Assembly (NCBI GenBank): GCA_045601405.1
Contig: JAZRZO010000012.1
Location: 1 to 48,606 of the forward strand
Reading direction: 5' to 3'
Length of the DNA stretch: 48,606 nt
Origin: RGIG5612 sp045601405
Lineage (GTDB): Bacteria > Bacillota > Clostridia > Lachnospirales > Lachnospiraceae
Part shown: positions 32,366-42,104 of the stretch, piece after piece
Numbering within the stretch: position 1 is the first letter of the stretch
Layout of the letters: every line of letters starts with the position of its first letter
The notes under the pieces: generated by a model
The model's input: the letters and a program-made list of their open reading frames with translations, nothing else
What the model was told of the DNA's origin: nothing
Database searches by the model: none
Program-made: the position numbers and the translations under genes

Positions 32366-33085
32366 CTATTGATAAAATCTGCAGCCGGCTGTTCCTTTAA
32401 GCAGCTCCGGAAGGATATCTTCCTTTTTATCGTATGCCGCTATACATCCGTCTTTGATAACTGCTATCTCATCCGCGATATCAAGTATCCTCTCCTGGTG
32501 AGATATTATGATTATGCTTCTTTCTCTTTCCGCTCTCATCTTTTCAAATACTTTGATCAGATTGGAAAAGCTCCAGAGATCTATTCCCGCTTCCGGCTCA
32601 TCAAGTACACTTAGACTTGTTCCTCTGGCAATAAGCTGGGCTATCTCTATCCGCTTGAGTTCTCCTCCGCTTAGGGACGAATCAACATCCCTGTTGATAT
32701 AATCCTTTGCGCACAATCCCACCTCGCTCAGGAAAGCGCAGGCCTGGGCAATACTTGTGTCCCTGCCTGCCGCAAGGCCCAAAAGGTCTTTTACCTTTAT
32801 CCCCTTAAATCTTACCGGCTGCTGAAAGGCGAAGCTTATACCGAGCCTGGCTCTTTCTGTAATAGACATTCCGGTAATATCTTCGCCGTTAAACAATATC
32901 TTTCCCTCTGTGGGTTTATATATGCCTACTATAAGCTTTGCCAGAGTGGATTTCCCGCCGCCATTAGGCCCTGTGATAGCTATGAATTTCTGATCATCCA
33001 CCTTCAGGCTGACATTGTTGATTATTTCCTTTGTTTCGTTATCCTCGTTGTTAACAGAAAATGAAACATTCTTAAGTTCTAACAT
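32366..33085 (-). CDS. sufC: Fe-S cluster assembly ATPase SufC
   Basis: A 239-residue ABC-type ATPase. Walker A GPNGGGKST is near residue 38, the SufC-type Q-loop AFQQPVRFKGI near residue 89, signature SLSGGELKRIEI near residue 139 and Walker B SVLDEPEAGID. It energises cluster assembly on the SufB-like partner in the cytoplasm. There is no sufS, sufU or sufD nearby. It starts 16 bases after the S66 peptidase stop. Confidence 0.93.
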   Translation of the reverse strand: MLELKNVSFSVNNEDNETKEIINNVSLKVDDQKFIAITGPNGGGKSTLAKLIVGIYKPTEGKILFNGEDITGMSITERARLGISFAFQQPVRFKGIKVKDLLGLAAGRDTSIAQACAFLSEVGLCAKDYINRDVDSSLSGGELKRIEIAQLIARGTSLSVLDEPEAGIDLWSFSNLIKVFEKMRAERERSIIIISHQERILDIADEIAVIKDGCIAAYDKKEDILPELLKGTAGCRFYQ

Positions 33086-33101
33086 GATATTCTGTCCAAT
33101 C

Positions 33102-34139
33102 TTAGTGTTTGTATGTCATTCTTGCCGATCCGTCTTTGAAGACCTCCACTCTCGCAACGGCTCCGTTTATCATAACGAACTGCGGCCCCTTATGTCCTAT
33201 GTCCGCCCCTGTTATCAGAGGGATATCAAGCTCCGCGAGGCGTTCTTCAACTACTTCCTCGTAAGACGGCAGTTTTTTCCCCTCAACGTTTTCGTCATCA
33301 TAGAACATTGGTCTTCCGAAGATAATACACACAGTGCCGTCAAACCAGCCAAGCTCCTTCATCTTCCAGAGACCTTCCATCATCTTTTCGCACCCAAGAT
33401 CAAAGCTTTCCAGATACCAGATTATCCCGTCCGACCTGTATTTTTCGATATATTCAAGCGTTCCGTCAAACCTCGTCCCTGCGACAGAAAGAAGCACATC
33501 CATGCATCCGCCGATAAGTCTTCCTGTGATATCAACAGGAACCTTTCCGTCATTTACCTTCCAGAATACTTTTTCATCCTTGGAATAAGGCTCCAGACCG
33601 GTCTTAAGTTCTTTAAAGCCGTCCTGATATTTATAAAAACTGGTCTGTACAAACTGGTCTCCCTTTAGTATATCCAGACCTCTTTTAACACTGTCATCCC
33701 ACGGGTCCATTCCAAAATCCGAGAAATTGCACCCGTAGGCAGTGGCAACATCTGCCTTTGTTGTAAGATAGTGCAATATAGCGGTATTGTCAGAATAGCC
33801 CTGCACCCATTTGGGATGTGACCTGAAAAGCTCAAGATCCACATAGGGAAGCATTTCCACCTGATCAGCTCCGCCGCTTGCGGCAAATATGGCTTTGACA
33901 TTATCTTCTTTTACAAGGGCATTAAACTCATATGCCTTTTCCTGTCCGTTTCCGCTTCTTCCGAAGGCATCAGCCTGCTTAAATACATTATTTGTGAACA
34001 CAGCGCCAAATCCGGCTTTCGCCAGAAGATTCGCGCCATGGTTGGACCTGTATTGTTTTATCTCGTCATCCACAGGATGACTCATTGCCGTAACGCCTAT
34101 CCAGTCTCCGTTTTTAAGATATTCAGGAATTAACATCAT
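33102..34139 (-). CDS. S66 family peptidase (LD-carboxypeptidase / MccF-like)
   Basis: A 345-residue serine peptidase of the S66 family. The nucleophile lies in WVQGYSDNTAIL, and a downstream Glu and His (YLESFDLG, ITGADIGHKGPQ) complete the Ser-Glu-His triad. S66 enzymes trim the peptide stem of murein or cleave peptide-nucleotide toxins (MccF); the sequence alone does not separate these. No signal peptide is visible, so it acts inside the cell. AAAGGGG stands before two adjacent ATGs; 34139 was chosen. It is first in the run to sufC. Confidence 0.88.
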   Translation of the reverse strand: MMLIPEYLKNGDWIGVTAMSHPVDDEIKQYRSNHGANLLAKAGFGAVFTNNVFKQADAFGRSGNGQEKAYEFNALVKEDNVKAIFAASGGADQVEMLPYVDLELFRSHPKWVQGYSDNTAILHYLTTKADVATAYGCNFSDFGMDPWDDSVKRGLDILKGDQFVQTSFYKYQDGFKELKTGLEPYSKDEKVFWKVNDGKVPVDITGRLIGGCMDVLLSVAGTRFDGTLEYIEKYRSDGIIWYLESFDLGCEKMMEGLWKMKELGWFDGTVCIIFGRPMFYDDENVEGKKLPSYEEVVEERLAELDIPLITGADIGHKGPQFVMINGAVARVEVFKDGSARMTYKH

Positions 34140-34216
34140 TTTTCCCCTTTCATGGTCTTTATCTTGTATCTTTATGATTTTAACAGCAAACCGCACTCAA
34201 ATTCAACGGCAAATGA

Positions 34217-37200
34217 TCACTTAAGAGTGATCTGTTTTTCCAGATGCGTTGAGTACAGTATCATTTCCCTTACCGGGATCTTGTATGCCGATTCCAGCGC
34301 ATTTGCATATATCTTCTGCTGAGGACCGTATTTTTCCAAAAGATATTTTTCATCAACATTTACGTCTGTTTTATAATCAGCAAGAACAATATACTTTCCG
34401 TCTTCATCCTCTTCAAAGAAAAATGCGTCAACAATCCCCTGGACCAGTCCGTTGCTGATACCATCTATTTCAGTTCCCATAACAAACTGCTTTTCTCTGT
34501 TCAGATTTCCGGTCTCGTAGGCTCTTTTCATTCTTCTGCCTAAATCTGACGAGATAAATATCGCGATCTTTTCCGGCGCAACAGACTTTGCCTGCTCTGA
34601 ACTGAGATAGCCTTTTTCGCACATTCTTTCTATCTGTATGTCTGCCTCTTTTTCGTTATCAGCCTCATCATCAAATGCCGAGTAATCCAGAAGCTCAAAT
34701 ACCTTATGATATGCGTTTCCTCTTTGCGCGCCTGTTATTCCGCCTCCTCCTCTGAACACGAACGGCTCTGCTCTTTCGATATTATCCGCCTCCATCTGTG
34801 ACGCGGTTATCTTGGCTGCCGTTTTCGTATGCTTCAGATACGGATAATCCATACTATATATCCCTTCAGGCGCGGTCATGTCCTTATCGGCGTTTCCGAT
34901 CAACCTTTGAATCTCTTTTTGCTTTTCCGCCTCCTCAAAGATCTCTGCTGCCCTTTCCAGTTCAATCTCAACCTCGTCCTTTACGGTCAGTTTCGCAATG
35001 TCAGGTGCTTCGCTGCCATAAGACAAAAGCGCCTTTGTACATAAAAGCATGTATGAGTTCGCTTCCATTATCTGCATGACATCCCCGATCATTGCCAAAT
35101 GCTCCTTCTCCCACTCCTCATTTTTGGACAGTATGTTTCTCGCCGACCCTGTTATTATAAGTTTTTCCCTGGCTCTGCTCATGGCAACGTACAGCAGTCT
35201 TATCTCTTCCGCAAAGTTCTTGCGTTTTCTTTTTGCTATTATTGTTTCCATTATTAGGCTTTTCTTTTTTATCCTTGCGTTAATGTCCCTGCATTCAATA
35301 CCAAGGCCTGCATCTTCATCCATTACTACAGGCGATGAGCTGTCCTTGTCATCGATACGTCTTCCGGTGTCTGCAAGTATCACTACAGGAAATTCCAGTC
35401 CTTTTGATCCGTGAATAGTCATCATAGTCACAGCGTTCAGAACCTCATCCACGGATGATGCCGTCCCGTAGTCCACATCTGCTTTCTGAAGCTCTTCTAT
35501 ATACCTCAAAAAGCTGAAAAGACCGGAACCGCCTGTTGCCGAGTGATCTGCTGCCAGCTTTTTTAGAAATCCTATATTTGCAAGCCTGCTCTTCCCCTCC
35601 TTCATGGCAGTGAATATGATCCCGGCGCCGGACTCATCTATCACCTTTTCGATGAATCTCACTATTCCTGTAAGGGCAGCCTCTCTTCGCCATTTTTCAA
35701 GTCTTTGGGTAAATATGCGCAAAGGCGTATCTTCCGGCAGCTCTTTGACATATCCGATGAGGGCATCATACAGATTTGCGCCTTTTTTCGACGATATCCG
35801 TATTTCCGCAAGTGTTCGTGCGTCGGCTCCTGTGATCGGGCTCAATATTACCGACGCGAGCGGGATATCCTGATACGGGTTGTCTATCACCTTTAAAAGA
35901 TCAAGCACGAGCCGTATCTCAACAGTTGAGAAAAAGCCTTTATTAGATGCCTTTTTAACAGGTATATGCCGCTGGTCAAGAGTCTTTTCAAGTATCTTGT
36001 TGTTTGAGGTTCTCGTTAAGATCGCGATGTCAGAATAACCCGCCTTTCTTACAGCACCTTCATCGGCGCCGTCTTCATCTTTTATATAAAGATTTTCAGT
36101 TATTTCCTCTATCTTTTTAGCGATAACAAGAGCCTCTGCTTTTTTCCCGAACTCACCGGCGGCATTCACGAATATCATTTCCGGCTTATAAGAAATGCCC
36201 TCCGGCATCGGGAAGTTTGCGCCCATTGTCATGCGTCCGCCGTCCTTGTAATCTATACCGCCAAGGTCTTCTATCATTATCCTGTCGAAGATCCTGTTGA
36301 TGAAGCAGATGACTTCCTGCCTGCTCCTGTAATTTTCTCCCAGTATCATTCTTTCGGAGGGACCTTCCTTATAGGCCTTATATTTTTCTATGAAAAGCTC
36401 TGGGCATGCCATCCTGAAAGCATAGATACTCTGCTTAACATCGCCGACCATAAAAATGTTGCCACGGCCAAATCTCTGTGATGAAAGGACCTCTACAATT
36501 GCATCCTGCAGCCTGTTTGTGTCCTGATACTCATCAACGATGATCTCCGTGGTGTTTTTCGCTATTCTGTCCGCTGCCTCTGTTCCCGAGATATTCCCGT
36601 TACCGTCATAAATGATCCTTCCGTCCTCATCCTTTTCAACAAGGATATCGAGAGCCATATGATTGATATCACTGAAGCCGGCGATATTTGCTGCCCTCAT
36701 CCTTGATCTCAGGGCGTCCGCGAATTTTCTTACCATGTCGACTATGCAGGATGCGACCGGAGCGCATGAGCCCATATCAAGAAGTGCCGGCTCCAGCATC
36801 TGAGAGAAGAATGTTGTGCGAAGAAGGCCCAGCTGTTTTTTTATATTATTATATATTTTTTTTACTGCCTCTTTTTCATCTTCGCCTATATCATCATTTT
36901 TAGCTCTGATAGAGGGAAGTCTTTTCCAGTCCTTGAGAACACTGTCGATGATACTGTATTTATTATCAAATAAATTGCCCTCAAGCCCTGCTATCTCGCG
37001 GCTCAGGTCCTCTATTATCTTTCTGTAAGGGTACGGTCCGAAGCTGGCGTCACATATCCTGAGAGCCTGTTCACACATTGCGCAAAGGGATCTAACGACA
37101 GGTTCCACTGTACCCGCCAGATCTGCCATCCAGGCATTTTCCCCTTCATCATCTGTCCTGCCCAGTCTTCCGGCGCTTTCATACGCGCCCTTTGCCCGAT

Positions 37201-37753
37201 CAAGCCACAGATCCGGTTCCGGGTGGCTTCTGGAAAAGTCATACATCTTAAGGATGATCTCTTCCAGCTTCGCATCCGATCTGTCAATATAGTAATTTAC
37301 AAGGTTGATGAAATCAGGATCAGCTTTTTTATATTGCTCTTCAATAACATCCGACAACACCTCATGCTTCATGATGTTTATCTCGGACTCATCGGCTATC
37401 CTGAAGCCGGGGTCAATATCCGCATATTGAAAGTTTTCCCTTACGATCTGCGTGCACAGGGAATCTATGGTGCAGATCCTTGCGCGATACACCTTCATCA
37501 GCTGATCCTTCAGATGGGGGGCGCGTTTTTTGATCCTGTTAAAGATCTTTTCCTTCATGTTTGCGGCTGCCGCTCTGGTGAAGGTTATGATGATAAAGGA
37601 CTCTATATCCGCGCCCTCATTGACTATCTTTTCTATTACGCGCTCAACAAGAACGGTAGTCTTTCCGCTTCCGGCGCCGGCGCTTACAAGGATATTTTTA
37701 CCATCTTCTTTTATTGCTCTTTCCTGAGACTTATTCGGGCTGAATTCTGCCAT
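34217..37753 (-). CDS. addA: ATP-dependent helicase/nuclease subunit A
   Basis: A 1178-residue UvrD-like helicase with a nuclease domain, partner of AddB in double-strand break repair. Walker A AGAGSGKT is at residues 25-32; the Walker B region is IIVDEYQDTN; SKGLEFPVVIL is helicase motif V. The C-terminal nuclease motif is LADYKTDVN. GGAGG lies nine bases before the ATG, inside the addB gene, and the genes overlap by 23 bases. At the end, GATCACT/AGTGATC forms a 7-bp hairpin without a T-run on this strand. Confidence 0.95.
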   Translation of the reverse strand: MAEFSPNKSQERAIKEDGKNILVSAGAGSGKTTVLVERVIEKIVNEGADIESFIIITFTRAAAANMKEKIFNRIKKRAPHLKDQLMKVYRARICTIDSLCTQIVRENFQYADIDPGFRIADESEINIMKHEVLSDVIEEQYKKADPDFINLVNYYIDRSDAKLEEIILKMYDFSRSHPEPDLWLDRAKGAYESAGRLGRTDDEGENAWMADLAGTVEPVVRSLCAMCEQALRICDASFGPYPYRKIIEDLSREIAGLEGNLFDNKYSIIDSVLKDWKRLPSIRAKNDDIGEDEKEAVKKIYNNIKKQLGLLRTTFFSQMLEPALLDMGSCAPVASCIVDMVRKFADALRSRMRAANIAGFSDINHMALDILVEKDEDGRIIYDGNGNISGTEAADRIAKNTTEIIVDEYQDTNRLQDAIVEVLSSQRFGRGNIFMVGDVKQSIYAFRMACPELFIEKYKAYKEGPSERMILGENYRSRQEVICFINRIFDRIMIEDLGGIDYKDGGRMTMGANFPMPEGISYKPEMIFVNAAGEFGKKAEALVIAKKIEEITENLYIKDEDGADEGAVRKAGYSDIAILTRTSNNKILEKTLDQRHIPVKKASNKGFFSTVEIRLVLDLLKVIDNPYQDIPLASVILSPITGADARTLAEIRISSKKGANLYDALIGYVKELPEDTPLRIFTQRLEKWRREAALTGIVRFIEKVIDESGAGIIFTAMKEGKSRLANIGFLKKLAADHSATGGSGLFSFLRYIEELQKADVDYGTASSVDEVLNAVTMMTIHGSKGLEFPVVILADTGRRIDDKDSSSPVVMDEDAGLGIECRDINARIKKKSLIMETIIAKRKRKNFAEEIRLLYVAMSRAREKLIITGSARNILSKNEEWEKEHLAMIGDVMQIMEANSYMLLCTKALLSYGSEAPDIAKLTVKDEVEIELERAAEIFEEAEKQKEIQRLIGNADKDMTAPEGIYSMDYPYLKHTKTAAKITASQMEADNIERAEPFVFRGGGGITGAQRGNAYHKVFELLDYSAFDDEADNEKEADIQIERMCEKGYLSSEQAKSVAPEKIAIFISSDLGRRMKRAYETGNLNREKQFVMGTEIDGISNGLVQGIVDAFFFEEDEDGKYIVLADYKTDVNVDEKYLLEKYGPQQKIYANALESAYKIPVREMILYSTHLEKQITLK

Positions 37754-40700
37754 AAATAATGTCCTCCATCTGAGCTTTGGTCATATCGCTTCTTTTTTTC
37801 CATTCTGTATCAAAGGTTCCGTCCTCAAACCTGCATATATTTTTGTAATCGCAATAAACACACGCATTTTTTCTTTCCTGCTCGAAGTATGGTTCAACAG
37901 CTATATCGCCTTCAAGTATCTTTTCACTTGCCTCTGTGATCTTTCCTCTGGCAAAGCTCATGAGCGCCGCAAATTCCCGCTCATTTGCAATGTCAGAGCT
38001 GTCTGACATCGTCCCGTCTTTTTTTATTTTTATCTTTACTATCCGGCTCTCATCATTTCCTTCGGCAAGCGACGAATCAACTGCTTCGGGAATATCAGCT
38101 TCACAGGATGTCAGCCCCTTTAGCCTGAATCTCTTATCTGCCTCCTCTTCGCTCGATGAGAAACTGTCATTTATATGATAGTAATATACTCCTCCCGGTC
38201 TTACATTTCTGTCGGGATTCCCCTTTTTATATTCAGCTATCGCTTCGCTTAAATATGCCACGAGCTGAAGCTGAACCCCCAAGAATATATCTGCTATATC
38301 AAATTCTTTATTGCCGGATTTATAGTCTATTATCTTTACAAAAAGATCGTCGGAATCATAAATATCCACTCTGTCTATCTTTCCGTTGAATTTTATCCGG
38401 TCTGATATATCTGTTTTAAATTCAAGTTCAAACGCGTCCGGATCAAAAAGGCCTGCTCTTACATGTTCTCTTAATATATCTGTTGTTTTTAAGGTCACGT
38501 CAGTCAGCCTCTGCAAAAGGAAGGCATTTCTTTCAGAGCTTTCAAGTACATCCGATGGCATTTCCCGTATAACCTCTTCAACACAGGCCTTCGCAATTTC
38601 CCTGCTTTTATCATCAGGCACGTTTCTGAAGGTATAGCCCTCCTCTGCAAGCATACGGGAATACCTTTCAAGGGAGTTATGATAGATGTTCCCCATGTCC
38701 GCAGCCTCCACTTTATATTCCCTGCGTTTTTCAAGTTTAAGCCCGTAATTCAGAAAATGCTTAAAGGGGCATTCGTTAAATCTTTCATATCTGCTTACGC
38801 TTCCATAAAGAGTTCCGCCATAAAGGTCAAGCGCCACCTGTTTATCCAGCGGTGTTTTAGCATTTGTATAAAAGGCTCCGCCCATCATCCTCAAGATGAG
38901 CAGAGGGTCTGTGGCGGCAAAGTATTCAAGAAGCTTATCGTCTGATACGTTCCTGATATTAAGTGCGAGCTCCCTTGCTGCCTGCCTGTGCCATTTGATA
39001 TCCGGCATTTCGGATATATGCTCACTGTCGGCGATCCCTGCTAATTCTTCGAGGCTGTCCAGGATATAGGCAGGTCTCAGCTCCTCCCTGCCTTCGTCCG
39101 TCAGCGGATAAGAAATATAGAGATATCTGTCCGGCCTTCGAAAAAGCATATGCAGATAAAACTGCTGTGTGTATATGTTTTCAAGCCCTCCGGGCGCCAT
39201 CACAAAGCTGCTGTCTTTTAAGAATTGCCTCTCCGAAGCATTTATGATACCGGCATCGTCAGATGAGGCCGGTATGTTATCAGCATCAGCTCCCAAAAGA
39301 AAGAGGACCTTTACATTTTCAAGTCGTGTCCTTGTTATATCTCCAACAGTGAGCATATCCATAGATGGGGGGATTATACTCACCGAAGCCTCCTCAACTG
39401 CGCTTTCCAACAGCTCACAGTATTCAGAAACGGTTACCTCATCTTCCCCCGAAAGGACCCGTGTTTTATCTATCAGTTCAGATATTATCCCGAATATCTG
39501 CGCATATTCCCTTTGTGACTTGAGATCATTTTCTTTCTCAAAGTCCGCCGCCATATCCGCTATTCTCTGTTCTGTCTCATTGTCGGCAAGAAGGGCCTTC
39601 AGCGCGTTCGCGATAGTTTTTATATTTATATTTTTCGTGGAAACGGCTTTTACAAAATCCTCTGTTTCCGAGATGAAACTTTTTCGGATGCCGTTTATCC
39701 TTCCAAGGTCCCATGCCATGTTTTTGCAAGCTTCCTCTTCGCTGCTGTCTTCAGGAATCTCTTTATGATACAGCTTTCTGTTTTTCTTCATTTCAGAAAA
39801 CCAGGCGCGACTTCCCTTTATCCCGAATTCCAGGCAGTAGTTCTCCATATAGCTGATATCATCCGTACTTATTTTTGTAAGGCCTGTCTTAAGGAATGAA
39901 AAAACACTGTCATAGGAAAAACGCCGGTCGATAAGCCTTAGCGCGCTTAACACATAGCGCGAAAGAGGGTTTTCCGATACTGATGATCTGTGGTCTATAA
40001 AGCAGGGAATCTTTGCCTCTTCGAAAACATCTTCAGCTATGCCGTGATACTTCTCCATATCCGCGGCTATTACGGCGATATCCTTGAAGCGCATCTGCTC
40101 ATCCCTTACAAGGCGCAGTATCTCCTTTGCTGCGAAGACTGCCTCTTCCCTGCGGGATGCCGCGGTATAAATATATGTCTGCGGAGCGCTTCTTTCACTG
40201 TCTCCGGAAGAAACTATATCCTTCCTGATCTCCGCCTCCGCTTCCACGGCTCTCTCCCTCAGCTTGAAATATGTTTCGCAGCTCAGGTGAAACAAGTCAT
40301 GTTCTTTTGTGTTTTTATCGATCTTATCTTCGGGAAGTGTCAGCGTAACCGTTATATCCGCAGCAAACTTAAGAAGCTCTTTTATCAGCTTATATTGAAC
40401 AGGCGTAAAGCCGGTAAAGCCGTCGAGAAAGATATGTGACGCGCGCATTCTTTCTGAGTCTTTTACGATTGATGCAAAAAGCGAAAGCACCTCTTCCCTC
40501 GCACTGTACCTGTCAGCTATCTCTTCATTGAATCTTCCCAAGATCAGCCTGATATCCTGAAGCTTTGCAAATAAAAGGCTGTTGCCGGCATTTAGCGCTT
40601 CAGTCTGCATCTGATAGAGCGTATTGTCATCAATATCGTACTGCTTTATCTCGGCTATGGAAGATTTTACCTTCTGTATAAAACCGCTCATGCGGACTTT

Positions 40701-41033
40701 CTTTCCATATACCTGAAGCTCATCGGCACATTTCTTCAGTACGTCCTTTAAAACTATGATCTTTCCGGTATCATCCAGGATATTTGCCGCGTCTATCCCC
40801 ATATCGGAGAAAACAACTTGAGCCAGCCTATCAAAGCTGACAACATCAATGTTAAAGGTTGCCCCGCCATTAAGAGCGTCCACAACCTTCTTCTGCATCG
40901 TTAAAGTTGCCTGTTCCGGAACAACAGCAAAGAATTTTTCATCGGGACGGGAGATGGATCGCTCCACCATGTCCCTCACAAGAATATCGGATTTTCCGGA
41001 GGATGCGCCTCCTATTATCATCTGCAGTGACAT
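37731..41033 (-). CDS. addB: ATP-dependent helicase/nuclease subunit B
   Basis: A 1100-residue protein with an N-terminal P-loop (GGASSGKS, residues 8-15), a middle helicase-like region, and a C-terminal RecB-type nuclease (IIDYKSG). Four cysteines, one at FNECPFKHF and three in CVYCDYKNIC, form the iron-sulfur staple of AddB. The N-terminus MSLQMIIGGASSGKS aligns with family starts, so the start is sure. No SD precedes it: a TGG-TATAAT extended -10 box ends six bases before the ATG, suggesting transcription begins at or next to the start codon. Confidence 0.95.
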   Translation of the reverse strand: MSLQMIIGGASSGKSDILVRDMVERSISRPDEKFFAVVPEQATLTMQKKVVDALNGGATFNIDVVSFDRLAQVVFSDMGIDAANILDDTGKIIVLKDVLKKCADELQVYGKKVRMSGFIQKVKSSIAEIKQYDIDDNTLYQMQTEALNAGNSLLFAKLQDIRLILGRFNEEIADRYSAREEVLSLFASIVKDSERMRASHIFLDGFTGFTPVQYKLIKELLKFAADITVTLTLPEDKIDKNTKEHDLFHLSCETYFKLRERAVEAEAEIRKDIVSSGDSERSAPQTYIYTAASRREEAVFAAKEILRLVRDEQMRFKDIAVIAADMEKYHGIAEDVFEEAKIPCFIDHRSSVSENPLSRYVLSALRLIDRRFSYDSVFSFLKTGLTKISTDDISYMENYCLEFGIKGSRAWFSEMKKNRKLYHKEIPEDSSEEEACKNMAWDLGRINGIRKSFISETEDFVKAVSTKNINIKTIANALKALLADNETEQRIADMAADFEKENDLKSQREYAQIFGIISELIDKTRVLSGEDEVTVSEYCELLESAVEEASVSIIPPSMDMLTVGDITRTRLENVKVLFLLGADADNIPASSDDAGIINASERQFLKDSSFVMAPGGLENIYTQQFYLHMLFRRPDRYLYISYPLTDEGREELRPAYILDSLEELAGIADSEHISEMPDIKWHRQAARELALNIRNVSDDKLLEYFAATDPLLILRMMGGAFYTNAKTPLDKQVALDLYGGTLYGSVSRYERFNECPFKHFLNYGLKLEKRREYKVEAADMGNIYHNSLERYSRMLAEEGYTFRNVPDDKSREIAKACVEEVIREMPSDVLESSERNAFLLQRLTDVTLKTTDILREHVRAGLFDPDAFELEFKTDISDRIKFNGKIDRVDIYDSDDLFVKIIDYKSGNKEFDIADIFLGVQLQLVAYLSEAIAEYKKGNPDRNVRPGGVYYYHINDSFSSSEEEADKRFRLKGLTSCEADIPEAVDSSLAEGNDESRIVKIKIKKDGTMSDSSDIANEREFAALMSFARGKITEASEKILEGDIAVEPYFEQERKNACVYCDYKNICRFEDGTFDTEWKKRSDMTKAQMEDIIYGRIQPE

Positions 41034-41039
41034 GCGCCT

Positions 41040-41048
41040 ATTATACCA
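41040..41048 (-). promoter_or_regulatory. Extended -10 promoter of addB, possibly leaderless
   Basis: TGG-TATAAT (41048-41040 on the minus strand) is a TGn extended -10 box. The -35 position has only a weak match. Six bases (AGGCGC) separate it from the ATG, so the predicted start of the RNA is at the A of ATG. Confidence 0.55.
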
Positions 41049-41094
41049 CCCGGGCCTGCATTAAACCAGCGGCATATATACCGGCAGATGTGCT

Positions 41095-42087
41095 CTATTT
41101 CAGTGTTGAATACAGGACTGCCTTGATGGTATGCATCCGGTTTTCAGCCTCATCAAAGACTACGGAATGTGTTCCGTTAAATACGCTGTCCGTCACTTCC
41201 ATCTCTTCAATGCCAAACCTTTCCGCTATCTCTCTTCCTATCGTCGTGTTCGTATCATGAAAAGAAGGGAGACAGTGCATAAAAATAACATCTTCCTTCG
41301 CTTTTGCGATAAGCTCATCATTAACCTGATAGGGGCTCAGCGCAGAGATCCTCTCTTCCCATACCTCATCACTTTCCCCCATTGAAACCCATATATCCGT
41401 GTATATGACATCAGCATTTTCAGCACCTTTTTCAACATCCTCCGTCAGTGTGACGATAGACCCGCTTTCTTTCGCGATTGCTCTGCATTCCTCTACAAGA
41501 GCCGCATCCGGCCAGAAGGACCTTGGCGCACAGGCCGTAAAGTCAAGTCCCATCTTCGCGCATGCCGCCATCAGAGAATTTCCTGTATTAAAACGCGCGT
41601 CGCCAAAATACGAAAGCCTGATCCCCTTAAGTCTTCCTTTATGTTCTTCTATCGTAAGGAGGTCGGCGAGCATCTGTGTGGGATGAAACTGGTCTGTAAG
41701 TCCGTTCCACACAGGAACATCTGAATATCTTGCCAGAGTTTCAACTATAGTCTGGTCAAATCCCCTGTATTCTATCCCGTCAAACATTCTCGCAAGAACC
41801 CTTGCGGTATCCTCAATACTCTCTTTTTTGCCCAGCTGGCTTCCCGAAGGATCAAGATAAGTCGCCTGCATCCCCAGATCATGTGATGCGACCTCGAAGG
41901 CGCATCTTGTCCTTGTGGATGTCTTTTCAAATAAGATCACAATGTTTTTCCCCTCAAGATATCTGTGAGGGATGCCTTCTTTCTTTTTTCGCTTAAGCTC
42001 CGATGCCGTGTCGAGAAGGTATCTTATCTCATCAACCGTAAAATCGAAAAGCTTCAAAAAATCCCTGCCTGAAAGATCAATACTCAT
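41095..42087 (-). CDS. argF: Ornithine carbamoyltransferase
   Basis: A 330-residue enzyme joining ornithine and carbamoyl phosphate to citrulline, or the reverse in arginine breakdown. STRTR (residues 57-61) binds carbamoyl phosphate and HCLPSFHD near residue 270 binds ornithine. The length and HCLPxFHD form resemble the catabolic ArcB type as much as ArgF. No other arginine or deiminase genes are in the window. GGAG is ahead of the ATG. It is the last gene of the T-box-led run, 17 bases after the transporter. Confidence 0.92.
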   Translation of the reverse strand: MSIDLSGRDFLKLFDFTVDEIRYLLDTASELKRKKKEGIPHRYLEGKNIVILFEKTSTRTRCAFEVASHDLGMQATYLDPSGSQLGKKESIEDTARVLARMFDGIEYRGFDQTIVETLARYSDVPVWNGLTDQFHPTQMLADLLTIEEHKGRLKGIRLSYFGDARFNTGNSLMAACAKMGLDFTACAPRSFWPDAALVEECRAIAKESGSIVTLTEDVEKGAENADVIYTDIWVSMGESDEVWEERISALSPYQVNDELIAKAKEDVIFMHCLPSFHDTNTTIGREIAERFGIEEMEVTDSVFNGTHSVVFDEAENRMHTIKAVLYSTLK

Positions 42088-42104
42088 TTCTCATTCTCCA
42101 ATTC

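Noticed and set aside
34215..34232. Stem GATCACT/AGTGATC at the end of addA as its terminator
   Set aside because: On the minus strand ATTTGCCG follows, not a T-run. The stem includes the last addA codons and the T-run is on the other strand.
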